A stretch of DNA of 64,000 nucleotides from contig NZ_OY730257.1 of NCBI RefSeq assembly GCF_963422545.1, positions 131,586 to 195,585 of the forward strand. Direction: 5' to 3'. Both the position numbers and the translations under genes were made by a program. The DNA is from an uncultured Flavobacterium sp. (lineage in GTDB: Bacteria > Bacteroidota > Bacteroidia > Flavobacteriales > Flavobacteriaceae). Below the pieces are notes generated by a model. The model had not been told where the DNA came from, did not search any database, and saw only the letters and a program-made list of their open reading frames with translations. This document shows, in pieces, positions 15,211 to 23,264 of this stretch. Each line of letters opens with the position of its first letter. The first letter of the stretch is position 1.

Positions 15211-15363
15211 TTAGAGGCAAGATTTGTAGATGCAAGAAGCTAGATGCAAGATAATAAGATAAAAAAGAGCCAAGATCTAAATAATTAGTCTTGGCTCTTT
15301 TTATATCATAAACAAAAGTCTACATCTAGTCTTGCTTCTTGCATCTACAAATCTTGCCTCTAA
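15211..15363. repeat. 30-bp perfect inverted repeat around a terminator
   Basis: The arm 15211-15240 (TTAGAGGCAAGATTTGTAGA and onward) is exactly complementary to 15334-15363. The gpsA terminator lies at the centre, so the two could form one extended stem. Confidence 0.85.
15262..15302. terminator. Bidirectional terminator between gpsA and a minus-strand gene
   Basis: AAAAAGAGCCAAGA pairs with TCTTGGCTCTTTTT; A and T runs flank the stem on both sides, so it can serve gpsA (plus) and the 135-aa gene (minus). Confidence 0.88.
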
Positions 15364-15367
15364 AAAA

Positions 15368-15775
15368 CTACTTCACCATAATACCTTCAACAAACAAAAT
15401 TGGTACTTCTTCAGTATCGTTTTCATTGATTAGGTTTGATTTGAAGATGAATTTCTTGTCGTACAAAGTATTTCCGATGAAGAAAGTCACCATAAACTCG
15501 TTGTTTAAAACCAAAAGACTTTTTTCGATCATCTCTATTTTAACTACTGAAACTGCCGGAACTTCAACAAAGGCGTGACGTAAAACAGATGTTTTTTTCA
15601 TTTCACCATCGATAGTTCCAAATGCTTTTGAAACCACCATAACACTGTCCAGATTAAAGTCACTGTCGTTTACAAGATAAGCGTACCACACTTTTTCCAT
15701 AAAGTCGTCGCTCCATTCCTGAACAGCGGCTAGAAATACGTTTTCTACTTCGGGGATTGTTATATCTTTTTTCAT
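15368..15775 (-). CDS. Conserved hypothetical protein (135 aa)
   Basis: 135 aa, not recognised as a named domain. It is soluble, acidic, and without a signal peptide. It begins MKKDITIPEVENVFLAAVQEW and has alternating strand-like segments (VWYAYLVN, VMVVSKAFG, VVKIEMIEKSLLVLN, FMVTFFIG), suggesting a small beta-rich fold. It lies 162 bp downstream of pheS on the same strand, separated by a dispersed repeat. Coding is supported by its intact frame, position and a terminator at its end. Confidence 0.75.
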   Translation of the reverse strand: MKKDITIPEVENVFLAAVQEWSDDFMEKVWYAYLVNDSDFNLDSVMVVSKAFGTIDGEMKKTSVLRHAFVEVPAVSVVKIEMIEKSLLVLNNEFMVTFFIGNTLYDKKFIFKSNLINENDTEEVPILFVEGIMVK

Positions 15776-15849
15776 TAATTAAATTTTAAAAACCTTTGTC
15801 AAAGCCTGAAGCTTCAACAAAGGTTTGTTTATTGTAAAGGTAATTTATA

Positions 15850-15930
15850 ACGTAAAGCCCTAGCCCTGATGGAAGCGGCATCCTTTTGTTTTTTTCTTTA
15901 AAAAACAAAAGATACAGCGAACAGCAGGAA
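15850..15930. repeat. Dispersed flavobacterial element downstream of pheS
   Basis: AGCCCTAGCCCTGATGGAAGC, GGCATCCTTTTG, an AACAAAAGGATG/CTTTTGTTTTT-like hairpin and ATACAGCGAACAGCAGGAAACAGCTCC in a row. I recognise this pattern as a common non-coding element in Bacteroidetes genomes. It lies 8 bp past the pheS stop and may act as its 3' end. Confidence 0.6.
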
Positions 15931-15937
15931 ACAGCTC

Positions 15938-16957
15938 CTAAATATTTGCTTTGAACTGCTCTAAGAAACGAACATCATTTTCATAAAACATACGGATATC
16001 ACCAATTTGGTACAATAACATCGCAATACGCTCTACTCCCATTCCGAAAGCAAAACCGTTGTATTCGTCAGGATTGATGTCGCAATTTTTAAGAACGTTT
16101 GGATCAACCATTCCGCAACCTCCAATTTCTAACCAACCAGTTCCTTTTGTGATACGGTAATCAGTTTCTGTTTTCAGACCCCAATAAATATCAATTTCGG
16201 CACTTGGCTCTGTAAATGGAAAGTATGACGGACGTAAACGGATCTTCGATTTTCCGAACATTTCTTTAGTGAAATAAAGCAATGTTTGTTTCAAATCTGC
16301 AAACGAAACGTCTTTGTCAATATACAATCCTTCAACCTGATGGAAAATACAGTGCGAACGTGATGAAACAGCTTCGTTACGAAACACACGTCCCGGAGAA
16401 ATAGTACGAATTGGCGGTTTGTGATTTTCCATATAACGCACCTGAACTGATGATGTATGCGTACGCAACAACACATCAGGATTTGTCTGAATGAAAAATG
16501 TATCCTGCATATCACGAGCCGGATGATATTCCGGTAAGTTCAATGCAGTAAAGTTATGCCAGTCGTCTTCGATTTCCGGTCCTTCGGAAACGTTGAAACC
16601 AATATTGGCAAAAATATCTATAATTTGATTTTTAACAATCGAAATCGGGTGACGGGAACCAATAATTACCGGTTCTGCCGCACGCGTTAAATCACCAAAA
16701 ACACCTTTAGTTTCTTCTTTACTTTCAAGCTCTTCCTGAATAACTCTTATTTTTTCTTCAGCAACAGCTTTTAAAGTATTAATTACTTGTCCAAAGTCTT
16801 TTTTCTGGTCGTTCGGAATATTTTTAAACTCAGTAAAAAGTTCTTTCAGTAACCCTTTACTACCTAAATATTTAATACGGAATTGCTCTAAAGATTCTTT
16901 GTTTTTATCATTAAAGGCTTTAGCTTCCTCTATATGTTCTTTTATCTTGTCTATCAT
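15938..16957 (-). CDS. pheS: Phenylalanine--tRNA ligase alpha subunit
   Basis: 339 aa, usual PheS size. The N-terminal helical tRNA-binding region (1-90) contains KYLGSKGLLKEL. The class II catalytic core follows with SEGPEIEDDWHNFTALNLPEYHPARDMQDTF, TSSVQVRYM, the RNEAVSSRSHCIFHQVEGL block and the motif 3 area GFAFGMGVERIAML. It charges tRNA-Phe together with PheT, which is not in this window. A TAAATTTG -7 box lies upstream on the minus strand. Confidence 0.96.
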   Translation of the reverse strand: MIDKIKEHIEEAKAFNDKNKESLEQFRIKYLGSKGLLKELFTEFKNIPNDQKKDFGQVINTLKAVAEEKIRVIQEELESKEETKGVFGDLTRAAEPVIIGSRHPISIVKNQIIDIFANIGFNVSEGPEIEDDWHNFTALNLPEYHPARDMQDTFFIQTNPDVLLRTHTSSVQVRYMENHKPPIRTISPGRVFRNEAVSSRSHCIFHQVEGLYIDKDVSFADLKQTLLYFTKEMFGKSKIRLRPSYFPFTEPSAEIDIYWGLKTETDYRITKGTGWLEIGGCGMVDPNVLKNCDINPDEYNGFAFGMGVERIAMLLYQIGDIRMFYENDVRFLEQFKANI

Positions 16958-16979
16958 TTTCCTTCACTAATTGAGAATA

Positions 16980-16987
16980 CAAATTTA
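16980..16987 (-). promoter_or_regulatory. Probable -7 box of pheS
   Basis: TAAATTTG on the minus strand, 22 bp before the pheS ATG, fits TAnnTTTG. Confidence 0.55.
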
Positions 16988-17080
16988 GTGTTTTTAGTTT
17001 AAAGTGTGCAGTCACACTCACAGTTTTCAGAATTATTAAACATAAAAACTAAAAACTGTGACTGAGACTGAGACTAAAAA

Positions 17081-17437
17081 CTACTCTATAACTTTTCTTT
17101 CTAAAAAATAATTCACAATGGCTTCTTTCATTAAAACCGATTGTTCTCCCGCTTTTAACGCCGGTAATTGTTCTTTTACTTTGTAATGTGGCCATCCTTC
17201 GGCATCAAAAAAATCGAATTCATAAAACCCATAAGGTTCTAATAATCGACAAATGGCGATGTGCATCAGGTTTAATTTTTCATCTTTTTTGAATTCGCGG
17301 TGTACTTTTCCGAGTTCCTGAACTCCAATTAGGTAAATTATGGCATCTAAATCTAAGTCTTCACCTTGCGAAAACTGATTTGATAGTATATCGACGAGCT
17401 TTTCCCATCGCTCTTTTAGTTGTGTATCTCTGGACAT
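17081..17437 (-). CDS. Conserved hypothetical protein (118 aa)
   Basis: 118 aa, no named domain recognised. Soluble and largely helical by appearance (KERWEKLVDILSNQF, LDAIIYLIGVQELG), with a conserved-looking GFYEFDFFDAEGWPHYK segment. It reads as a lineage-specific Flavobacteriia protein upstream of pheS on the same strand, separated by 123 bp containing a CTGAGACTGAGAC-type repeat. Function unknown. Confidence 0.75.
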   Translation of the reverse strand: MSRDTQLKERWEKLVDILSNQFSQGEDLDLDAIIYLIGVQELGKVHREFKKDEKLNLMHIAICRLLEPYGFYEFDFFDAEGWPHYKVKEQLPALKAGEQSVLMKEAIVNYFLERKVIE

Positions 17438-17445
17438 TTTTATTT

Positions 17446-17760
17446 AATTATAAATTATGAATTGTGAATTATAAATTCAAAAACCATAAAAATTTAGTTT
17501 GCAAAGATACAGACTTCGAGGCCAAAGACCTTAAAAAACGGAAAACTTCCATTTTATGGTGGTTAAAATGGCACGCAGATGACACGAATTTTATGGATTT
17601 GCTCCGATTTTATTTTTTTATTCTGTAATCTTTGACGGCAAATCACGAAAACTTTAAGTCATAAATCAACCAAATAATTATAATCTGCGTTAATCCGTAA
17701 AATCCGTATAATCTGTGGGCTAAAAAAACCTCTGAACCTTCGCAACTCTGAACCTCTGAA
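17446..17760. repeat. Repeat-filled intergenic region before cvpA
   Basis: AATTATAAATTATGAATTGTG and its near complement come first. A diverged element with ATGACACGAATTTTATGG follows, then the segment AATCTGCGTTAATCCGTAAAA and ATCTGTGGGC at 17682-17720. The latter resembles the arms of the element at 58155-58324. A CTCTGAACC run (three times) ends it. No gene seen. Confidence 0.6.
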
Positions 17761-17774
17761 CCTAAAAAAAGATA

Positions 17775-17782
17775 TATATTTG
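17775..17782 (+). promoter_or_regulatory. Probable -7 box of cvpA
   Basis: TATATTTG (TAnnTTTG) 24 bp before the ATG at 17807. It overlaps an in-frame TTG at 17780, which argues that the ATG is the true start. Confidence 0.6.
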
Positions 17783-17806
17783 CGCCTCAATAAAACCACA
17801 GAAAAT

Positions 17807-18358
17807 ATGAGTTTTTTAGATATGCTTTTTGGAGCACTTTTGGCTTACAGTTTATACAAAGGAATTAAAAATGGGCTTTTTGTAGAGGTTGCTTCTTTTA
17901 TTTCGTTATTGTTGGGAATTTATATCGCGATTAAATTTTCGTCTTTAATGAAAGAAATCATCATGAAACACGTTTCCTGGAATCCAAACACGATTCAGGT
18001 TACGGCTTTTATCCTGACTTTTATTCTTGTGGTAATTGGCGTTTATTTCTTAGCAAAAATCCTTACCGGAATTGCCGATTTTGCTTTTCTGGGTTGGGCT
18101 AATAAACTTGGCGGAGGCTTTTTTAGAATCTTAAAAACTATTCTAATCCTGAGTATTTTTATCGCTCTTTTTGAGAAAATAAACTTCAATGAAACTTTTG
18201 CAAAGAAAGAAACCTTAGATAAGTCTATTTTTTATAATCCGGTTAAAAAAGTAGCTGCTTTTGTTTATCCATCTATCGAAAAATGGTATGATACTTTTAA
18301 AGAAGAACATGCTAAGGATTCTCAAGAAAAACCCAAAGAAACTTCTGAAAAAGAATAA
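17807..18358 (+). CDS. CvpA family membrane protein
   Basis: 183 aa from the ATG at 17807. Four hydrophobic segments are visible (about 1-17, 24-40, 60-85, 100-125), with the CvpA-type pattern DMLFGALLAYSLYKGIKNGLF at the N-terminus and LGGGFFRILKT before the last helix. The C-terminus is charged and lysine/glutamate-rich. CvpA was named for colicin V production; its role elsewhere in envelope function is unclear. It stands alone, convergent to the GH95 gene with a shared terminator. Confidence 0.85.
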   Translation: MSFLDMLFGALLAYSLYKGIKNGLFVEVASFISLLLGIYIAIKFSSLMKEIIMKHVSWNPNTIQVTAFILTFILVVIGVYFLAKILTGIADFAFLGWANKLGGGFFRILKTILILSIFIALFEKINFNETFAKKETLDKSIFYNPVKKVAAFVYPSIEKWYDTFKEEHAKDSQEKPKETSEKE

Positions 18359-18372
18359 TTCGCTTCAATATT

Positions 18373-18405
18373 AAACCCGACAGATTTTAAAAACCTGTCG
18401 GGTTT
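18373..18405. terminator. Bidirectional terminator between cvpA and GH95
   Basis: AAACCCGACAG pairs with CTGTCGGGTTT. The same CCCGACAGGTTTT hairpin recurs at 50124-50156 and as half an element near 27046. Confidence 0.8.
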
Positions 18406-18429
18406 GACAATATTGTGTTTAGAACTATT

Positions 18430-20826
18430 TTACCACTTTATTTCTAGTTTCTGGCCTTTTTTCAAAGTGATATCTTGTTTTCTATCACCGAAAATTAAAG
18501 TTGTTTTTCCTCCATTTTTTGAAGAAACAATTACTTTTTCAGGTTTCTTATTATTCCAGGTTATTTCTAATTCAAATCCGCCTCTTGCGCAGATTCCTTT
18601 TACAGAACCTTGTTCCCAGGCGTCTGGTAAAGCTGGCAATAATCTGATTTCGTTTTCGTCAGATTGCACCAACATTTCGGCAACGGCAGCGGCTCCGCCA
18701 AAATTACCATCAATTTGAAATGGCGGATGTGCATCGAATAAATTCGGATATGTTCCTCCTCCTCTTCTTGGTTTTTCCGTTTTCTTTCCGTCAGGATCTA
18801 CATATCTTAACAATTCTCTGAACATTTTATAAGCACGATTTCCGTCCCAAAGCCTTGCCCAAAGATTAATTCGCCAGCCTTTTGACCAGCCTGTTGTTTC
18901 GTCACCTTTTATCTCCAGTGTTTTCTTGGCAGCTTTTGCCAATTCCGGCGCTTTTAATGGCGTAATATGATCACCAGGAAAAAGCCCGAACAAATGCGAT
19001 TGATGACGATGCTGTAATTCTTCGTCTTCCCAATCAAAATACCACTCTTGCAAATTTCCTTTTTTACCAACTTGATACGGATGAAATTTAGAAAGTGCAG
19101 TTTCTAATTTTGCTCTAAAATCAGCATCAACATTTAAGACTTTTGAAGCCTTAATTGTTTTATCAAAACATTCTCTGATCATGGCTAAATCAGCCGTTCC
19201 TCCGTACATTGTTGCTCCAATAAATCCGTCTGGCGTAACATATTTATTTTCTGGAGAAGTCGATGGCGATGTAATTAAATTTCCATTTTTATCAGTAATC
19301 ATCCATCCTAAAAAGAATTGTGATGCTCCTTTCATGATTGGATAACCTTCATCTTTCAGATATTTTTTGTCTTGGGTAAAAACATAATGTTCCCAAATAT
19401 GTGTGCTTAACCAAGCTCCTGATAATGGCCAACATGACCAACTTGGATCTTCTTTTCCGAAATTCCCAACAGGATTTGTCATTGCCCAAATATCAGAATT
19501 GTGCGCCGAAGCCCAACCTTCATTGACTCCGTAAAAAGTTTTTGCCGTAACTTTTCCGGTTACCGAAAGATTTTTAATAAAACTCAAAAGTGGCAAATGC
19601 ATTTCTGAAAGATTGGTGTTTTCAGCCAGCCAGTAATTTTCTTCAAGATTAATGTTCATCGTATAATTACTGCTCCAAGGCGGACTCAAATACGGATTCC
19701 AAATTCCTTGCAAATTTGCCGGAACGCCTAATGTTCTTGAAGAGCTAATTAATAAATATCGGCCATAATTGAAATAAAGAATTTCAAGGTTTTTATCTTC
19801 TTTCCCGTCTGAATATCGAAGCAAACGTTCGTCTGTTGGTAAATCCTGTGCGGTTGTTTTACCTAAATCTAAATCGACACGATTATAGAATTTCTGATAA
19901 TCTTTTGTATGACTTTCTTCTAATTTATCAAATGATTTCGCGAAGGCTTTGCTTAAATTATCTGTTGCAATTGCATTATTATCTAATCCTTGTGAAGCCG
20001 GATTTTTATCGAAACCATTAAAACTCGTTGCAATCGAAACATAAATTATAGCTTCTGTTCCGTTTTTTAAACCCAAATTTCCTCCGGAAGTTTCAACAGT
20101 TCCATCGGTATTTTTGATTTTTATTGAAGTTGTAAATCTTGTTCCTCTTTCTTTTTCTAAAAGATACGAAGGCACAACATGATAATCCGGATTTTCATTA
20201 ATTGGCGCAGTTCCATTCATTACCAGCACATTATTTTTTACTTCTGTCTTGAATTTTAATAAACTGCTTGAATTGATATCAAAACTTAAAGCTCCTTTTT
20301 GACTGCTTGTGAGTTTGATAATCATAATTTGGTCTGGCGCCGAAACAAAATATTCGCGTGTAAATTTAACGCCGTCAATTTCGTAACTTACTTTTGAAAC
20401 AGCTTTCGAGACATCCAGTTCCCGATAATAATTGGTGACTTTTCCTTTATTTGAATTTGTAATTAACAATGTCCCAAGCGGAGCATATTTTTCGGAATTT
20501 TTACCTTCAATCTTTTTATTTAATTCTTCGGCTAGTTTGTAATCTTCGTTTTTGAGTGCTTCACGAATTGCCGGAACATTTTTGTAAGCTTCGGGATTCA
20601 TGTTTGCGTTTACAGGTTCGCCTGACCAAAGCGTAATGTCGTTCAGATAAATTTTATCTGAATCTACACCGCCAAAAACCGTTGCGCCCATTTTTCCGTT
20701 TCCTAAAACTAAGCTTTCTTCAAAGAATTCGGCGGGTTGTTTGTACCATAAAACATGTTTCGATTGTGCCGAAATGTTTATGTAGTAAGATGTGAAAAGT
20801 AAAATGAAAAATGTTTTTTTTATCAT
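18430..20826 (-). CDS. Glycoside hydrolase family 95 (alpha-L-fucosidase type)
   Basis: 798 aa with a signal peptide (MIKKTFFILLFTSYYINISAQ). GH95 marks: the N-terminal beta domain WYKQPAEFFEESLVLGNGKMGATVFGG, the catalytic barrel with TMNINLEENYWLAENTNL, HNSDIWAMTNPVG, and the C-terminal DAHPPFQIDGNFGGAAAVAEML (catalytic Asp about 700). GH95 enzymes remove alpha-1,2-L-fucose, or L-galactose, from xyloglucan side chains and other glycans. It is the last gene of the xyloglucan-type locus, separated from the esterase gene by 376 bp of repeats, so it may be a later addition or have its own promoter. Confidence 0.9.
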   Translation of the reverse strand: MIKKTFFILLFTSYYINISAQSKHVLWYKQPAEFFEESLVLGNGKMGATVFGGVDSDKIYLNDITLWSGEPVNANMNPEAYKNVPAIREALKNEDYKLAEELNKKIEGKNSEKYAPLGTLLITNSNKGKVTNYYRELDVSKAVSKVSYEIDGVKFTREYFVSAPDQIMIIKLTSSQKGALSFDINSSSLLKFKTEVKNNVLVMNGTAPINENPDYHVVPSYLLEKERGTRFTTSIKIKNTDGTVETSGGNLGLKNGTEAIIYVSIATSFNGFDKNPASQGLDNNAIATDNLSKAFAKSFDKLEESHTKDYQKFYNRVDLDLGKTTAQDLPTDERLLRYSDGKEDKNLEILYFNYGRYLLISSSRTLGVPANLQGIWNPYLSPPWSSNYTMNINLEENYWLAENTNLSEMHLPLLSFIKNLSVTGKVTAKTFYGVNEGWASAHNSDIWAMTNPVGNFGKEDPSWSCWPLSGAWLSTHIWEHYVFTQDKKYLKDEGYPIMKGASQFFLGWMITDKNGNLITSPSTSPENKYVTPDGFIGATMYGGTADLAMIRECFDKTIKASKVLNVDADFRAKLETALSKFHPYQVGKKGNLQEWYFDWEDEELQHRHQSHLFGLFPGDHITPLKAPELAKAAKKTLEIKGDETTGWSKGWRINLWARLWDGNRAYKMFRELLRYVDPDGKKTEKPRRGGGTYPNLFDAHPPFQIDGNFGGAAAVAEMLVQSDENEIRLLPALPDAWEQGSVKGICARGGFELEITWNNKKPEKVIVSSKNGGKTTLIFGDRKQDITLKKGQKLEIKW

Positions 20827-20841
20827 ATCTGTGTTTATTTT

Positions 20842-21190
20842 CCTAACAGGTTTTGAAAAGCTGTTAGGAATTATTATTCGCTCGAATATTCCAAATTATT
20901 ATACCTAACAGGTTGAAAAAACCTGTTAGGATATCGAAAACCAATATACGCGCGTGAGGGATAGAAGCTAGCTACCGAAGTAGCGCGGATAGCCCGACCG
21001 TATTTGCGAAAGGCGCACATAAGCGGTTCGTTAAATAGCGCCTTTTGTAAATATGGTCACGCCCAAATAATTATTCTCAACGGATTAAAATCCTTTGCTA
21101 CCGATGAATTGTTCCTAACGGAACATTTTCGTTATATTTTATTAAGAGGTTTAATAGTAACATCTTGTTTCTTGTTTCTAACTTCTTAAT
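20842..21190. repeat. Composite repeat region between GH95 and the esterase gene
   Basis: Two CCTAACAGGTT hairpins (20842-20868 and 20904-20930) are followed by a flavobacterial element reading CGTGAGGGATAGAAGC, then GCGGATAGCCCGACCG. Next comes a 21-bp imperfect inverted repeat (GACCGTATTTGCGAAAGGCGC against the segment ending near 21058; three mismatches, all G to A). CTACCGATGAATTGTTCCTAA and a mirrored TTCTTAATAAG tail close it. No gene. Confidence 0.75.
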
Positions 21191-21202
21191 AAGAACTAAA
21201 AC

Positions 21203-23152
21203 CTACTTACTCACCTTATATATTTCATTTGCTGACAACATTTCCCAATTGTCGGTTCTAAATGGTGATCCAGGAAATTTTTCTTTGTTGAAAAGATTGA
21301 TTTCGGTATCGTCGTCTGCCCAGCCGTAATGAACTGCAACTGGATTTTGAACCTGATCGCTTGATAGAATTACTTTGTTGTCTTTTATTGTCGCTTTCGC
21401 GGAATGAAAAACTTTGTCGGCACCTGCAATTTCAAATCCTTTTAAGTTTCCTGAATTACCTGAAGCCGTTAATCCCGAACCAATATTATCGAAAGTTAAA
21501 ATGATTTGGTTTCCTTTTATTTCCTGAGATTTGTACGTTGGTCCGTTATGAACTTGCTTTTTGTCATAAACATTGTTTAGAGCAATTGCCGCCAAACGTA
21601 AACCAACGTCTTGTTTATTTGTTGGATGAATGTCTTTTGCGTTACCAATATCTGTCGTAACAGCCATTCCAGTCTTTGGCAATTTTAGAGTTTCAGATTG
21701 TGCTTCGCGAAGTTCTGCCCAGCGACTGCCCACTTTGCTGTTGCCATTTTGCTCATTAAAAGTTGACAATTGAACGAAGTAAAAAGGAAAATCACCTTGT
21801 TTAAACTTTGTTCGCCAGTCTGTAATCATTAACGGAAATGCTTTTTTGTATTGATTTGCTCTCCAAACATTGGCTTCGCCCTGATACCATAAAACACCCT
21901 CAATGGCATACGGAACCAACGGATTTACCATTGCATTGTATAATAACGATGGATAACTGTTTGGTGACAAAGATGTTTTTACGACAATAACTTTGAATTT
22001 CCATTTTCCGTCAAGCGGAATATTTTTATTGCCAAGAGTTAGTTTTAAATCGGCTGCGTCGCCATAGATTCCGCCGCCGCCACTGTTATCGACGATTCTA
22101 ACTGCGATTACATTTTTTCCTTCTTTTAAAATATTCGCAGGTATTTCGTAAACACGTTTTACATCGTATTGTGTGTTTTTACCCACTTCGATTCCGTTTA
22201 CATACGTAATATCTTCATCGTCGATTTTTGAAAGATAAAGTGTTGCTTTGTTTTTAATGTCGTCTGCAGAAAGTGTAATGGTTTTTCGCATCCAAACTAC
22301 GCCGTCTAAATCGCCTAAAGACTGGTTTTCCCATAAACCTGGTGTATTAAGTTCACCCCAGGCAACATCGTTAAATTCTGAATCTTTGAATGTATTTTCA
22401 TTATCTGTACTTACTGGAGTTCCCTGAACTTTTTCGATTCTTTCTTTCATTTGTTTTGCGTACAATTTTGAAATTGAATCGACATTCATTACAGGGACAT
22501 CGGCAATCATGTTTTTAAAATCATCACTTTTTTGAAATGCTTCACGACTTGTCCAGGTTTCTACATTGGTTCCGCCCCAGGAAGTATTGATTATCCCGAT
22601 TGGAATTTTTAATTCGGCATATAATTTTCTGGCGAAATAATATCCAACAGCTGTAAAATTGCCAACAGTTTCTTTATTTGCTGTTTCCCATTTTCCGGCT
22701 TTTAAATCGTCTTTTGGTTTACCGCTTAAATCTTGTGCAACTCCAAAATGACGAATCATTGGATAATTTGAATCAGCAATTTCTTTTTCGGCATTTATGG
22801 TTTTTGAAACCCGAAATTCCATATTCGATTGTCCGCTGCAAATCCAAACTTCACCAACCAAAACATTTTTGATCGTAATTTTATTTTTTCCGATAATTAT
22901 TAATTCGAAAGGTCCGCCAGCTTTTTCAGAATTTAGATTTAAAGTCCATTTTCCGTTTTTATCGGCTGTTGTTTTTTGTATTTGCTTGTTAAAATGAACT
23001 TCTATTTTTTCATTTGCATCGGCAAAACCCCAAATTGGAATTGCTTTGTTGCGCTGAAGCACCATTCCGTCAGAAAACAGCAAAGGCATTTTGACATTAG
23101 CGTTAGCTAAAACACTTATTACCAGAAAAATAAATAAGATACTTTTTTTCAT
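21203..23152 (-). CDS. Sialate O-acetylesterase-like carbohydrate esterase (SASA)
   Basis: 649 aa with a signal peptide (MKKSILFIFLVISVLANA). The SGNH hydrolase core is split: the nucleophile motif VWICSGQSNMEF (Ser about 108) and GTNVETW come first. An inserted jelly-roll-like domain lies at about 260-380 (GVVWMRKTITLSADD, YEIPANILKEGKNVIAVRIVD), and the Asp/His motif DIGNAKDIHPTNKQDVG is at about 497-511. This layout matches esterases that deacetylate xyloglucan as well as sialic acids. Given its neighbours, removal of acetyl groups from xyloglucan galactose is the likely job (inference from context). Confidence 0.87.
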   Translation of the reverse strand: MKKSILFIFLVISVLANANVKMPLLFSDGMVLQRNKAIPIWGFADANEKIEVHFNKQIQKTTADKNGKWTLNLNSEKAGGPFELIIIGKNKITIKNVLVGEVWICSGQSNMEFRVSKTINAEKEIADSNYPMIRHFGVAQDLSGKPKDDLKAGKWETANKETVGNFTAVGYYFARKLYAELKIPIGIINTSWGGTNVETWTSREAFQKSDDFKNMIADVPVMNVDSISKLYAKQMKERIEKVQGTPVSTDNENTFKDSEFNDVAWGELNTPGLWENQSLGDLDGVVWMRKTITLSADDIKNKATLYLSKIDDEDITYVNGIEVGKNTQYDVKRVYEIPANILKEGKNVIAVRIVDNSGGGGIYGDAADLKLTLGNKNIPLDGKWKFKVIVVKTSLSPNSYPSLLYNAMVNPLVPYAIEGVLWYQGEANVWRANQYKKAFPLMITDWRTKFKQGDFPFYFVQLSTFNEQNGNSKVGSRWAELREAQSETLKLPKTGMAVTTDIGNAKDIHPTNKQDVGLRLAAIALNNVYDKKQVHNGPTYKSQEIKGNQIILTFDNIGSGLTASGNSGNLKGFEIAGADKVFHSAKATIKDNKVILSSDQVQNPVAVHYGWADDDTEINLFNKEKFPGSPFRTDNWEMLSANEIYKVSK

Positions 23153-23264
23153 TTCTTTCCAATTTAAATTGTTTAAACCATATAAGTGATATAAGATAAT
23201 TTAAGTTTTTACTCAGCGTGAAACTTATTTTACTTATATCACTTATATGGTTTAAGCTATTTTT

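Noticed and set aside
18404..18718. Plus-strand open frame of 104 codons opposite GH95
   Set aside because: Shadow of the GH95 coding strand, no domain or promoter.
18430..20826. GH95 considered as an unrelated gene beside the locus
   Set aside because: Same strand, secreted, and its fucosidase function completes the xyloglucan set, although a repeat-rich 376-bp gap leaves co-transcription open.
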